64,000 nucleotides of DNA. It comes from Undaria pinnatifida. Its lineage: Eukaryota; Sar; Phaeophyceae; Laminariales; Alariaceae. Within the stretch, counting starts at the first letter, position 1. Every line of letters starts with the position of its first letter. Under the pieces are notes generated by a model. It was not told the origin of the DNA and searched no databases. It was given only the letters and a program-made list of their open reading frames with translations. The translations under genes and the position numbers were made by a program. Shown piece after piece: positions 10,301 to 18,590 of the stretch. The DNA lies in NCBI GenBank assembly GCA_012845835.1, contig JABAKD010000019.1, positions 9,659,584 through 9,723,583 on the forward strand, in the 5' to 3' direction.

Positions 10301-12594
10301 TGTTAACGCTCTAGTCCAAAACCAACTCTACTCTTGAAGTCACCACATGCTCACCGATAGTTCCAAACGTGAGGAGCTCGACCGGACACAATAAAAAAAA
10401 ATGGTCCAAAACGTGCAACTCTTACCGCACTATAGAGGTATGTCGCCTTGTACTGTTTTGACACCCACCCATACGCGCGTGCGTGCGCGACAACGGCAGG
10501 TCGGATGCAGAGCTGACAACGCTCCGCGAAGGTCTCTCGCAGCGACGATCCTCGGTATTGTACGGGGTGACTACGGGACCGGAACTTTCGGACATGAAAC
10601 CGTTCCACGACACTGCGTCCAGGTTTCTGCAAGAGGTTCGCATTTTGCGGCCAGTGCAGCAGTGCGCTAAATCCCACCGTCAAGACAAGAACTAAACCAA
10701 AAGCACAAACCGGTATTCCGCCAACAATGGGTATGGTGCGGACTTCCCTACACAGTTTCCATGTAACTTGTCCCCAAAAAACGGGTTCCTGTTTTAAAGG
10801 CGTTAAGAAGAAGCCACGTATCGTAGCACGCGTCTCAACGTGTGTATTGTTTTACACATTCTGTCTATCTATTATTTTCCCACTTTTTCTTTCGCTTGTT
10901 CTCCCTCCCTAGACTTTACTAAGTTCCGGGGCCACTACACGCAGGGTCTTCTCCTCCCTCCCCACTACGGGACATTTTGTCTTATTTTTGTCGCGAGCAG
11001 CCTTCATCCCTTTGTTCCCTCGCCGGCTCGAATCGAAATGTGACGATTGATGTCTGCCTTATGCATCACGCAAAGAAGGCACACACCCTAACAGCCCTTC
11101 TGACAATTTTTCCAAGCCGATTTTCTCGACAACGTGGAAAGCCCAAGCACCGAGCGACGCGTCCATGGAAATGTAGGAATATATGGACCGTAAGACAAGG
11201 GGTGTGCCCCCATATTCACCACTAGGCTTGACCCACTCGCGCGAGTGACGCTGTACTTCACGGACATGAGTACCTTTCGCGATCTGTTTTGGCGCAGCAT
11301 GTAGCTCTCACCATTCCCCGGTGCGGATTTATGTAACATCATTAGAACAGCACGAAAGCTCATGGTCGCAAAAGGGACAGCGGGGTCACTCGCACGAGTG
11401 ACCCCTCGAGGTGACCTCGAGCCACTGCATAAAACAAGGCCCCGTAAATGACCCCGCCTACCGTGTAGCCTTGGTGCGTGGGAGCATCCCAACACCAGCG
11501 TTTTCGCCGTACCAGCGTTTTCGCCGTGTGCGCCCCCCGCCTTATTTATTAGAAAAGCGAATATAAAAAACATGCCATGAGCGTGTGTTATCTTGCGTGC
11601 TAATATGTTGTAACTGCGTAAGTCCTGCCAACGCTACAAGGAACACATCCAGCGACAGTCCCTGTCCTATGCTGTAATGCATCTTGTGGCCGTATTCATA
11701 GCTTCTCGCTCTTTCGTTGCCTCTATTTATTTCCGCCTCCCATGCATTAAACCCTGCCGACGACAAAACTATGAACGCACCGAACCCCTTGAGCAGGTCA
11801 AGACAACCCTGAACAATACAGGTCTGTGGCACTGTCCCGCGTCTAATCTCGGTGACGAATTGCTCGCTCCGAGATCGTTGGCGACGTTTCCGATGCGGCA
11901 AGACGAAAGGTAAGGATCGAGTGCACCCGTCCCCCTGTGTTTCCCGCCGGGATTGAAAAATGCTGCCTGCTCATCCGCGGTAGACGCATGAAACGGAGGA
12001 GGTGCAAGGAGTCATCCCACGATAGGGAGGGGTGCAGCGGAAGATTCTGAGCTCCCAGCACGAGGAACTCAGTACCTCACCCTCCGTAATACGACTTCGA
12101 AGGCGCGCGTTCGCGAAAACCCGACCAGCGCAATCCTGTGCGCGTGGAGTCATGAAAGCTAGTATCCTACTAGCCGATGGTCCCATACTTGAGTGAAAGC
12201 AGGGCTGCCAACGCTCGCATGCTGCGATAGAGGTAACACTTTTTGTCTGAAACGGCTTCTGAATGACTCAAGACACTCCTTAACCCAAAGTCGTCGGAAA
12301 TAGGTCCTTTGGTTTTGCACGATTCTCGTCACCGTGTATCTCGGTCATGGAATTTTTCATCCGGTACGTAGCAGTTTTTTTTTCCTTCTCGAAATCGTGG
12401 AGAAGGTCTTAAGCTCCCACAAATTGAGGAAAACCTCAGAAAAAAAGTGGTGCATCTCTATCGTAGCACTTGTCCCCACCATCCACAATAGCCTCGGTGG
12501 CGTGTCGCGCAACTTCTTGCGTTGCAGGTCGGATACTCCGTTCATGGTACCCTACCCCATCACCGCAGGATACTCAGCATGTCCGAGGCCGTAG
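1226..12594 (+). CDS. GT47 gene A: exostosin-like glycosyltransferase, 3' half (spliced locus)
   Basis: Spliced gene whose 5' part lies outside the window. Exons are 1226-1342, 8233-8331, 10500-10635, 11797-11909 and possibly 12528-12594. Joined, they encode the C-terminal half of an exostosin-type GT47 catalytic domain: FCFCPRGDSASSRRIFDA, then AGCIPVL and LPFL, running across the first junction into R-TGLNYSEFAVV. This matches the family's conserved order: a CxxG-like loop, R(L/I)FDA, GCIPV, LPF, then a (D/N)YSxF strand. GT47 enzymes are normally Golgi type II membrane glycosyltransferases of polysaccharide synthesis. Every junction has a GT donor and an AG acceptor, with matching phases. 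Gene B at 38-62 kb has the same exon lengths and phases, which strongly supports the model. The long first intron holds satellites and many R1 MITEs. The donor sugar and acceptor cannot be told from sequence. The upstream exons (membrane anchor and N-terminal domain) should lie before position 1. Confidence 0.75.
1365..1600 (+). repeat. R7 dispersed repeat, copy 1
   Basis: Shares an ordered set of blocks with 41030-41270 (same strand) and 20850-21100 (inverted): GTCGTTCTATGGTAGCCCCC, TTTCTTTAACGACATCGCCG, a 'TTTGCAAAC' block and TTCATAGCATCCTTCCGTCG...GAGCAGCCATGAAACG. It has no coding potential that I recognise. Confidence 0.65.
1621..1901 (-). mobile_element. R1 MITE copy
   Basis: Reverse-oriented copy. 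It starts CTACGATAGAGGTTAACAC, contains CTTAACCCAAAGAAATCGTC, CCTAGGCCATGGGATGTTTT and TTGAGGAACCCCAGAAAAAA, and ends CCTCTATCGTAGCACGC. Confidence 0.75.
1937..2030 (+). mobile_element. R1 MITE fragment
   Basis: Right-half remnant: GACGATTTCGGGTTAAGGAG, then a decayed CTTTCGTAG end. Confidence 0.4.
2275..3420 (+). repeat. ATGATGTT-type satellite, about 1.1 kb
   Basis: Continuous array built from TTATGATGATG and variants (GTTATGATGG, GTTATTATG, GACG interruptions), with units mostly 9 to 12 bp. It lies in the first intron of GT47 gene A and is strongly purine/pyrimidine asymmetric (G/T/A-rich on this strand). Unit variation suggests an old array. Confidence 0.95.
3450..3550 (+). repeat. TATCA pentanucleotide microsatellite
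   Basis: About 18 near-perfect units of CATAT/TATCA. It follows the ATGATGTT satellite after a 30-bp unique gap. Confidence 0.95.
3580..3840 (-). mobile_element. R1 MITE copy
   Basis: Left end CGCGTGCTACGGTAGAGG. It contains GACTCAAGACACTCCTTAAC, CCTAGGCCATGGGATTTTTC and GAAGAACCCCAGAAAAAAAC. The other end is lost. Confidence 0.7.
3935..4060 (+). repeat. R2 repeat fragment
   Basis: GGGTCACTGGCGCGAGTAAG, then TACCGTAGCCTTAGTC, the two end blocks of the R2 family (see 15869-16167). Confidence 0.4.
4089..4416 (+). mobile_element. R1 MITE copy
   Basis: Left end CGTGCTACGATAGAGGTGCG; right end CACTCTATCGTAGCATTCG. It is longer than other copies because of an extra 60 bp near GAGCCCCCAAATCCCTCC. 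Confidence 0.75.
4433..4577 (+). mobile_element. R1 MITE, internally deleted copy
   Basis: Begins GAACGTGCTAGAC, keeps CCGACGAATTTAGGGTTCAA and ends GCACCGCCCTCTATCGTGGC. Confidence 0.5.
4601..4856 (-). mobile_element. R1 MITE copy
   Basis: Contains the same blocks as 3580-3840 and a complete far end, GTGCATCTCCATCGTAGCAC. Confidence 0.75.
4860..5318. other. Intronic stretch without recognised features
   Basis: Lies in the X-to-A intron of GT47 gene A (1343-8232). Short open frames exist on both strands, but none has a recognisable motif. Confidence 0.5.
5319..5641 (+). mobile_element. R1 MITE copy with duplicated left end
   Basis: Two left ends follow each other at 5319 (GACGCGTGCTACGATAGTGG) and 5379 (GACGCGTGCTGCGATAGAGA). 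The second continues to a full element ending TTTTATCGTAGCATTGG. The first 60 bp is either a truncated copy or a local duplication. Confidence 0.7.
5642..5843 (+). mobile_element. R1 MITE copy lacking left end
   Basis: Starts inside the family at CTTAAGACCTCTCCCAAGAA and runs to CCTCTATCGTAGCTCGCGTC. It directly abuts the previous copy. Confidence 0.65.
6051..6357 (+). repeat. R2 repeat copy
   Basis: GTCACTCGAGCGCGAGTGAC palindrome, a CTATTCCTTTCCAG block, GTCCGTGAGGTACATTGAGA, then CCCCCCTACCTGACGTAGCC. This matches the block order of the copy at 18060-18300. A 24-bp T run (6126-6149) interrupts it. Confidence 0.55.
6541..6897 (-). mobile_element. R1 MITE copy with repeated right end
   Basis: Full copy 6541-6810 (CGCGTGTTACGTTAGAGG ... 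GTGCACCTCTG). Its last 70 bp (CAAGGAACACCCCAGAA to CGCGCGTCTAC) are repeated at 6827-6897. Confidence 0.7.
7034..7262 (+). repeat. Tandem duplication, unit about 110 bp
   Basis: Two nearly identical units start at 7034 and 7144: CTTTTTTGTCTGTAATACCA ... CAACACCCTGTTGTTCCACC. They differ by a short ATTATATT insertion in the second, so the duplication is recent. Confidence 0.9.
7263..7530. other. Intronic stretch without recognised features
   Basis: Nothing recognised between the tandem duplication and the next R1 copy. Confidence 0.5.
7531..7735 (-). mobile_element. R1 MITE copy, truncated
   Basis: Left end GACGCGTGCTACGATAGCAG, then TTAAACCCAATATCGTCGGA and CCTAGGCCATGC. The far half is missing. 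Confidence 0.6.
7745..8120 (-). repeat. R3 repeat, long inverted copy
   Basis: Shares blocks with 41288-41592: a 'TTTGTCCC' block, CCTTCATGAGGGTATAGACG, GAAGTATCACACGCAGCTTG, and GATCTCACACACAGCTGAAG. It lies upstream of the gene A exon at 8233. Confidence 0.55.
8233..8331 (+). CDS. GT47 gene A, exon with NYSEFAVV motif
   Basis: 99-nt exon between gccag (acceptor) and CTAAG|GTACTT (donor). Its first base completes the CGG codon begun at the end of the 1226-1342 exon, giving LPFLR-TGLNYSEFAVV, which is the expected GT47 continuity. It has 21 of 33 residues in common with the exon at 58676-58774 and the same length and phase. Confidence 0.8.
8590..8765 (+). mobile_element. R1 MITE, degenerate
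   Basis: GAAAGGTGCGCCATTTTTTT, GATGACCGAACCCATGCATG and GGCCTAGGGTAGCAAAAC keep the family order. The ends are decayed. Confidence 0.4.
8878..9129 (-). mobile_element. R1 MITE copy
   Basis: CTCGTGCTACGATAGAGG ... CACCTCTATCGTAGCACGCG. This is one of the best-preserved pairs of inverted ends, about 18 bp. Confidence 0.8.
9490..9610 (+). mobile_element. R1 MITE right-half fragment
   Basis: GGCGAACGATTTTGAGCTAA, GGAGCCCCGTCATTCAAA, then TTTAATCGTAGGATGCC. Confidence 0.5.
9611..10230. other. Intronic stretch of gene A between exons at 8233 and 10500
   Basis: Contains short GTTGGCTCGTTGGTTCGTTA-type repeats at about 9890-9935. These resemble the TTGATTGG array in the same intron of gene B. No coding feature recognised. 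Confidence 0.5.
10235..10305 (+). repeat. R5 repeat fragment
   Basis: CAATATCTCACCCGAAACAC, TTCGAAGATATTCATTCGCG and CAACCCAGACC match the R5 copy at 61020-61210. Confidence 0.5.
10500..10635 (+). CDS. GT47 gene A, exon with LTTLREGL motif
   Basis: 136-nt exon between acggcag and CAAGAG|GTTCGC. It encodes SDAELTTLREGL..., then SSVLYG and PFHDTAS. This is the helical C-terminal part of the exostosin domain, where the family usually shows a 'sdeEl..l...l' helix. By eye it shares 29 of 45 residues with the 59413-59548 exon of gene B, at identical length and phase. Confidence 0.78.
10640..11225. other. Intron of gene A, no recognised element
   Basis: One isolated R1-like end (GTATCGTAGCACGCGTC, about 10817) is the only repeat hint. 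Confidence 0.45.
11226..11490 (+). repeat. R2 repeat copies, partial
   Basis: Two CACTCGCGCGAGTGA-type palindromes (about 11233 and 11390), the second followed by CCGTGTAGCCTTGGTGCGTG, the R2 end block. Confidence 0.5.
11797..11909 (+). CDS. GT47 gene A, C-terminal exon
   Basis: 113-nt exon between ttgagcag and GAAAG|GTAAGG, a strong donor. It encodes VKTTLNNTGLWHCPASNLGD and LAPRSLATFP. The counterpart in gene B (61576-61688) has the same length and reads GLWEC...TNLGADMLSPR. If the donor is not used, the frame stops at once (AGG TAA), so this may also be the last coding exon. Confidence 0.7.
12005..12190 (+). repeat. R5 repeat copy
   Basis: GGAGTCATCCCACGATAGGG, AGGGGTGCAGCGGAAGATTC, TGAGCTCCCAGCACGAGGAA, then GACTTCGAAGGCGCGCGTTC. 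The same order appears at 61020-61210. Confidence 0.65.
12212..12474 (-). mobile_element. R1 MITE copy
   Basis: Ends GCATGCTGCGATAGAGGTAA and TGCATCTCTATCGTAGCACT. It lies directly upstream of the possible last exon of gene A. Confidence 0.75.
12528..12594 (+). CDS. Possible last exon of GT47 gene A
   Basis: After the acceptor gcgttgcag (ends 12527), the phase left by the preceding exon gives R-SDTPFMVPYPITAGYSACPR and then a TAG stop at 12592-12594. The phase is right and the acceptor is good, but I could not find the matching exon in gene B, so this is tentative. Confidence 0.3.
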
Positions 12595-12872
12595 TCGTCA
12601 CCACGTTAGTCTATCCCCCCCCCTCTCAAGCCCCCCAGGGGAAGCGCCCCAACCTGGACGGGTTCCGAGATCATCGTAGCTTAGCGATATCCTTGGCAAT
12701 CCACGAAAGCTCACGCGGGACCTCACAATTGTGGCCGAGCAACAGCGGGGGGGTAAGTTGGCGATGTGCTTCAGCTAAGCACACGGCCTCACACTCCTTG
12801 GCGCGGGTGTAGGGATGGACGCTACCCCAGCCGCTCGCCCTTGCTGAGTCAGGCGGCTCGCACCCTCGTTGG

Positions 12873-13190
12873 TGACGCGTGCTCCACGATGGAGGTATTA
12901 AAAAGAGGTCGTGTGACACTTTTTGGCTAGAACGTTCCTGGGGAACGGACGGCGCTCCTTAGCTTAACCCAAAAATATCGTCAGAATTTCATTCTTTTTT
13001 TAGCATCTGTTTTTTTCGAATACCGAAGCCATGATGGGACATTGGTTCGTTGTGCATCGGGTTGCACTTTTGATTTTTCTCAAGATCAGTTGTGGGACCC
13101 GTGGGGGAATACAAGAGCTCCCCAAGCAACCACCCTCAGAAGGCAAACAACAAAAGAGGGCACGGCGCTTCTACCGTACTATTCGTTGCA
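12873..13190 (-). mobile_element. R1 MITE copy upstream of the sulfotransferase exon
   Basis: Starts GACGCGTGCTCCACGATGGA, contains TTAACCCAAAAATATCGTCA and ends GCGCTTCTACCGTACTATTC. It carries an extra GTCGTGTGACAC insertion near its left end. Confidence 0.6.
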
Positions 13191-13401
13191 TGAATCTAGA
13201 GAGTCTTACATCTGCCTCTAGCGAGAGACAAGATTGGGACGATTCACGAGGAATTCGGAGTGAAGATATCCTTTGCACGCCACGGCCTACGACAATAGAT
13301 AGTGGCACAGCCGAACGAGCCCGTGCCCCTTTCTGCTTCCCCATCGAATGCAACAACCACCGTTCGCCCCCGGACTTCCAACTGTGCGCCCGGACAAGCA
13401 G

Positions 13402-13516
13402 GAGGCAGTGGCTGCGCGAATCGGAGACGATCGTCAACGAGGAGCACAAGCTACTGTTCTGCGCCCCGCCCAACACCGGCTCGCTCCAGTTCAGGATGCT
13501 TGCTAAACGCATGCAG
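13402..13516 (+). CDS. Sulfotransferase exon with 5'-PSB loop (start uncertain)
   Basis: The donor is CGCATGCAG|GTGAAC. The likely acceptor is gacaagcag at 13393-13401, but the frame stays open further upstream. It encodes RQWLRESETIVNEEHKLLFC, then APPNTGSLQFRMLAKRMQ. The substitution K to N in the usual PKTGS-type loop is directly visible (AAC codon at 13471-13473). Confidence 0.7.
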
Positions 13517-16500
13517 GTGAACTTCTTGTCTACGTACACGAAGATTATCGGTTCGAAAGGGCATTAGAAGGAAGCGGAAGCCAAGATGTTGCTCGTGTGG
13601 GTAGATCGATACGGTAGTAGCATCCTGTTTTTGTTTTTGTTGTAGTGCTTTTCTCACACGTGCATGTGTGACAGATGCTTCTCTGGTCGCTATGTAAATG
13701 AGCGGACTTTCGAACCAGCGCTGGTACGGGATGCACGAAAAACGGTTTTAGAACCAGAGCTGGTGTAGTATGTACGAAATATTGTTTTTTGTCGTGGCTG
13801 CATTCGGTTCACCGGTAAAATACCACCTCCAGATCGCACAAAATCCTGCTGGTAGTACGCGCGGTATGTCATGAACCGCTAGCGTTAACCACTAAACACG
13901 CTCGCGGACTGAGCGTCGGCCAGCCCCCCCCCCCCACCTAACGAGGGTCTATGGTCGTACGACTACGGCTATGCATGAAAAGATCACGCCCCCACCTACC
14001 CACCTCTACCCTCCCGCCCGCACTCTTTTTAATCACATTTCTTGAATCGTGCTCATTCCAATACCATCCACCACGACTGCTACGCTAAACAACACAGGGC
14101 GTAGACCATTGGTCGGTGTCGAACGACCAGTCGTTGCTGTTCGATCCGGTCGCTTCGGAGCTCCCCCTCTTGGATCTAGCCGACACCCGTTTGATGGAAG
14201 ACATCTACAAGGACAATGACAGCGGCTGGATCAAGATCGGAGTCGTCCGCGACCCGGTGACGAGGCTTCTGTCGGCGTACCTCGACGTTGTTTACGCGTG
14301 GGTATCCACGAGATGGTCAGCTTTAGACCACGATCAACGCCAGAGGCGTCGCGGATTGCGGGTCCCTGATGATTGGGGGTGGTTTGACGTCATCAAAAGG
14401 CATGGAGGCTTGAAGGAGGATGGAGCCAATCAGGAGCTACCCAATACAAACGATTCCCGAATACCACAAAATCTGGGAGAAGGTAGCGAGAGAGAAGGGC
14501 CAACGACTAGCGGAGACGCTTTACCCGGCATGCAAGGTGGAGCCGTGCCTCCTGTCCCGACCTTCGAGGAGCTGCTGGACTTGCTGGCGGTCGATCTATG
14601 GGCGGCACCGTCAGCGTTTAGGCCGGCCGCCAGTCTCTGCGGGATGTGGAAGTCGCCGTTCGACACCATCATTCCTTTCGAGTCTCTGCAGGTGGGTATG
14701 GAGCGGCTCGATTGTAGGCAAACACTACAGTACATTATGTACTACAACTTGCTGCCGCGAACGTTTACTCTGTATGGCTCGATTGTGGACTATACTGCAT
14801 TACGTGTCATAGCGTTTTGCGGCGAAGTTTTACTCCATTTTGTCACGGTACCATTGCAGTCTTTGTGCGATACGTACGCTGTCGCACGCTCCGCGCTCTG
14901 TGTGGGCCGTGCAAGTCCACTCTCGCACAGAACGAGAGGACGATAAAACGAAGTGGATGATTCTGGTAGGCGAGTTGGCTAATCGATTAGGCAGTGAACA
15001 ACCAAACATTGTCACTGGTGCGGTATTATTTTTGTGATTTAGAGCGCGTTCGCTACCACGTATGCGTTTTGAAGCGTAATATCTCTTGATGTGCGAACTG
15101 CGGTGTCTATTCGTCGAACATTAAGTGTTCCCTGTATATTGCCGGTTTATGTGCCAGCCGGAAATACCATCACCACAGCGGCAACCGACACTCTAGTCCG
15201 CGCGTACCCCCACACATGTTACGGGGTAAAGGTGCACCCTGCTTTGTTTCTGGGGCTACATGCTCACTTGAGTAGCTCTATACCTGACCCAAAAACTATT
15301 TTTGAGTGAGCTGAACGTGTGCAACTCGATGGCGCAACCCATAGCCTATGACAGGTGTACAAAAAATAGTCGTACGTATCGCGAAACAGGAATGGCATTC
15401 CGACGAATCAGGGTTAAAGAGCCCCTCCGTCCTTCAGAACATATTGAAGCTGAAGACTGCTACCGCTACCGCCGTGCCGTGGCGCGTTTCTCGCCGCCTG
15501 TGCCAAGCGATTTCACAGGCACTACAGAGGGCGACCGGGGCCCTAGGCACAGCCTACGGTGTAGGAGGGGTCAAGCTTTGGGCCTGGTGTTTCAGTGTGG
15601 CTAAGGGTCACGCGCGCGAGTGACCCCCTTCCCCCCCCCCCTCTTCCTTTTCGTGGTCCAAAAAAAATCCGTGTTGTTTCAGCTTGACAATGTGTATCTG
15701 GAAATGAGTGGTTGGCTACGCCGCGACAAGAAAATCACCTGAACTTGTTTTATCGGCGTAATAGAGAGTCACTCGAGTGCGAGTGGCTCTGACCCAGCAG
15801 TGGAAAAAGGGGATACTCTCCTAACCATGGACTTGGCCCTACCAAAACCGGGACTATAGAGACCACCACTACTGCTGTATTGTCTAATGCTACGGCACAG
15901 CGGGGTTATGTTTGTTTTCGGGGCTTCTGTTTGCAGGGGTTCTTGGATCACTCGCGCGAGTGACACCCCCTGTTCCATGCGGTCATAGGGTTTCGTGCTG
16001 CACATATATTTCGATACGAACCCCCAACCCCTAGTGGGATGGTCAGCCACGCTGCGCCAAACAAATCGCCTAGCTTGTTTTTGTCTGTGAGGTACAGAGC
16101 CACTTGTGCGACTGGTGAACACCAGGTAGTGAAACTGGGGGTACTTCCCTACCGTAGCCTTGCTCTATTTCCCTTCCCGTCGCGGTCGTAGACAAGATGC
16201 TGGACGCCCCTGCGGCGCAAAAAAGCAGTGTACAGCGATGACGTCAAAGCAAGGGGAATTAATTTGCGCGCTGCTTGCAATTTGCAGCACAATCTTACGT
16301 CCGCTCCCTACGCAAAGCGTGCACAACACGTATGTACCCTGGGCCTCCGACCAGATTTTTTTTTTTTTGTTCAGATAACGTTTCCGCGAAACCTGCAGCT
16401 AGCAAAACAAAATTCTTTCCACTCATTTGTCACTTTTCCACGCTGGAGAAGTAGTTCTACCTGCACAAGGCTCTAGTTGTACTTGACGGGAAAATGTGCT

Positions 16501-16953
16501 TGTTTTTGAACCGATTCGATCTTCCCACAGCGAACGTCGACAAAGGTGCTCGAATCCCTTCCCGGGGACATATGGCACTCTTTCGGTGAGACGGGGTGGG
16601 GCCCTCAAGGCGAGTTCTCCTTCATGGAGTTCGACTACGGGACCGCCGCGCGGCACGTCACGGACACGGACGGAGATAGTTCAGATTCTCTCCGGGAAGA
16701 TACCGAGAAAGAGGAGCAAGAAAAATGGCACCTTCTGGAGACAGGAGGACTGGGATCGGTTCCGCTGTCGGTCCCGCCCCACGCCCGTGACTTATTCGCG
16801 GGCGACTCGTGCGGTTGGACCGAGTACTACTCCGACCAGAGCATCCTGGAGAAGGTAGGTCAGCTGTACAAACCAGACTTCGACTTGTTCGAGTGGTACA
16901 ATCTTGACACGTGGCGGGAGAGGTTGGACAAGTGCTTGCAAGGGCATGCCTAG
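13402..16953 (+). CDS. Carbohydrate-type sulfotransferase (spliced locus, N-terminus not found)
   Basis: Three phase-0 exons: about 13402-13516, 14098-14691 and 16531-16953, ending in TAG, together about 376 residues. Exon 1 carries the 5'-phosphosulfate loop region KLLFCAPPNTGSLQFRMLA. Exon 2 carries the 3'-phosphate loop VVRDPVTRLLSAYLD, and later FEELLDLL and SPFDTIIPFESLQ. Exon 3 gives the C-terminal part, including TEYYSD and LYKPDFDLFEWYN. These are hallmarks of membrane-bound, PAPS-dependent sulfotransferases acting on glycans in the Golgi. The family's loop is usually PKxG(S/T); here the Lys position is Asn, which may impair catalysis. The signal-anchor exon should lie upstream. The coding frame continues open upstream to about 13195, after an R1 MITE, so exon 1 could be longer. 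The gene lies between two GT47 genes on the same strand. Confidence 0.75.
13517..14097 (+). other. Sulfotransferase intron 1
   Basis: GT at 13517 and AG at 14096-14097. It contains a short imperfect tandem pair (CGAACCAGCGCTGGTACGGG and GAACCAGAGCTGGTGTAGTA, 13711-13770) and a run of C (13926-13936). Confidence 0.65.
14098..14691 (+). CDS. Sulfotransferase exon with 3'-phosphate loop
   Basis: 594-nt exon between aacacag and CTGCAG|GTGGGT, phase 0 at both ends. It starts GVDHWSVSNDQS, has the PAPS 3'-phosphate motif RDPVTRLLSAYLD about 55 residues in, then WFDVIKRH, FEELLDLLAV, LCGMWKSPFD and IIPFESLQ. A stretch of about 45 residues between WFDVIKRH and FEELL is low in recognisable content and could contain an unrecognised small intron or a tolerated linker. 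Confidence 0.75.
14692..16530 (+). other. Sulfotransferase intron 2
   Basis: Begins GTGGGT and ends TTCCCACAG. It carries an R1 fragment (about 15390-15465: CCGACGAATCAGGGTTAAAG) and an R2 copy. Confidence 0.65.
15869..16167 (+). repeat. R2 repeat copy, best preserved
   Basis: Blocks in order: AATGCTACGGCACAGCGGGG, TCACTCGCGCGAGTGACACC, CATGCGGTCATAGGGTTTCG, ACGAACCCCCAACCCCTAGT, GTCAGCCACGCTGCGCCAAA, CTGTGAGGTACAGAGCCACT and CTACCGTAGCCTTGCTC. The copy at 19120-19390 has all of them at high similarity. No open frame is shared between copies. Confidence 0.8.
16531..16953 (+). CDS. Sulfotransferase last exon
   Basis: Starts after cttcccacag and is in phase with the previous exon (ESLQ-RTSTKVLESLPGD). 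It encodes 140 residues and stops at TAG 16951-16953. It is acidic in the middle (DTDGDSSDSLREDTEKEEQE) and ends with YKPDFDLFEWYNLDTW, a typical distal part of these sulfotransferases. Confidence 0.75.
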   Translation, partial: RTSTKVLESLPGDIWHSFGETGWGPQGEFSFMEFDYGTAARHVTDTDGDSSDSLREDTEKEEQEKWHLLETGGLGSVPLSVPPHARDLFAGDSCGWTEYYSDQSILEKVGQLYKPDFDLFEWYNLDTWRERLDKCLQGHA

Positions 16954-16959
16954 ATAGCG

Positions 16960-17960
16960 GGAAGGCGTGTACGTACGCGCACCGCCAAAAGGACAGATTT
17001 CGTCCGCGTCCGTAGAGGTTTGTTGGGGGACCTGGAGAGGAGGCGTGTACACATTTCATGCATAGCCATAGTGGTATGGCGATGGACGCTCGCATCGCTA
17101 CAATGCTGGGACGGAGCACGTCGGGTTTGCACCACCAACCAGGCAGGCATTGCTTGCGTACGAAGTGCGAAGCGCCATGAGGTGTTCGGCGGCAAGTCGT
17201 GTGAAGGATGAGCTGGGGGTTTGTTGTCGAATACTCAGAGAAGGCTTGTGTGCGCTCCAGGTTGATGTTGCCTCTCAACAGAGCAGAGGGAGGTAGCTAC
17301 GCAGGCCCCGTCTGTATCCACACCCGTCCCGTAAGGTACCACAAGGTTTCGATCACCGTGCGTAGGAGTATCTGTCTGCATGCGGGTCTTGCTTGATCGG
17401 GAGTTCCACCGAATGATGTTGGTGTTTTTCGTTTTACGCAGCACGTCTGTGATCTACGTTGAATGTTCCTCACAGCATAGCAGTTACAGCTAGCTGCGCA
17501 ACCGATCTTTTCAACCGCCAGCGCCCGCATTTCTAGGTTACTCTTGTCTGGCCTACGAAATGGGAGTGATGTACCAGGCACACCTCTCCATTGCGCTTCG
17601 AACTACGGCATGCACGGTTCAGTGTAGGTTAGGCTCGCTCTATCGTGGGCATGCTGGCAATGCCCAAAGGCATCTGACGCTTTACCCTTAAGGCTCTTTC
17701 TCCGGGAGTTCACACGCACAGCGTTTTTGCTCCATTCCAACCTGGGCTTGCTGTGAGCGTTTGGAAGAACTACAGCGGCATGCTCGTCAGGGTGTTTCTG
17801 CTATTTTTGTTTTTTGTAAAGATACCTGTAGCGTTATGGTCATGAAAATATTGCCTATTATTTTGTGATTCGTGCGTCCAGGTTTTCATCACATATATGG
17901 GATCCCCTTGTAGTGCCGGTTGAACATAATATGTTGCCTATTATTGCCGGTGTAGTGCCG
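16960..17960. other. No gene recognised downstream of the sulfotransferase
   Basis: Only short unrelated frames. Around 17840-17960 a TTGCCTATTATT and GTAGTGCCGGT pair is repeated. The 3' UTR of the sulfotransferase presumably begins here. Confidence 0.5.
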
Positions 17961-18059
17961 GTGGCGCGTGCTACGATGTGACCCAGGCTATGATAGGGGT
18001 GTTGTGTTCATCTTGTGTTTATTTTGTGTTCATCTTATGTTGTTTTCGGGCATTTTGTT

Positions 18060-18590
18060 TCAGTGGCCCGGAATCACTCGCGCGCGTGACACGGCCCCCT
18101 ATTCCTTTCCGGTATTGGCCTTGTTTTGGTGCTATTAATAGTCTCATTTCGCGACATGAACCGCAACGCAAGAATTCGCCACTCTGCGCCAAGCATATCG
18201 CGTAAAGTCTTTTCATCAGTGATGTACAGAGTCACTCGTGCGACTGGCTTCAATATATTGATTGGTAAAAACCGGGGTACCCTCCCTACCGTAGCCTTGG
18301 TCGATGATAGAGGTGTTAATGTATACTGAGGTGTACCCTTTTTTGGCAAAAGTAGTTTTTTTGAATTGGCGGGGCTCCTCGACCCAAAAGCGTAAGAAAT
18401 TCCATTTCTTGTTTGGCAGTGTTATTACGTTTCAGTACACTTGGACAATGGGTTTGGTAAACGGCTTGGCACTTTTAGTTTTACGTATAGTCTATAGAAT
18501 AAGCTTTTTGGTTGGGGTATACCGAGCTCCCCTCAGGTGATCGAGAGTCCCAGAAATAAAAATGGTGCCCTCTCTATGCCGTAGCGTGTC
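18060..18590 (+). repeat. R2 copy followed by R1 copy
   Basis: 18060-18298 is R2: AATCACTCGCGCGCGTGACA, TGTACAGAGTCACTCGTGCG and CTCCCTACCGTAGCCTTGG. 18299-18590 is a reverse-oriented R1 MITE (GATGATAGAGGTGTTAATG ... CTCTCTATGCCGTAGCGTG) starting where R2 ends. The two families share a similar end motif (CTACCGTAGCC versus CTACGATAGAGG). Confidence 0.6.

Noticed and set aside
13031-13190. Hydrophobic N-terminus (MGHWFVVHRVALLIFLK) as the sulfotransferase membrane anchor
   Set aside because: It lies wholly within an R1 MITE copy, whose other copies give similar hydrophobic chance frames.
14420-14812. Alternative + frame with a helical stretch (IPEYHKIWEKVAREKGQRLA)
   Set aside because: Overlaps sulfotransferase exon 2, whose own frame has the family motifs on both sides of this stretch.
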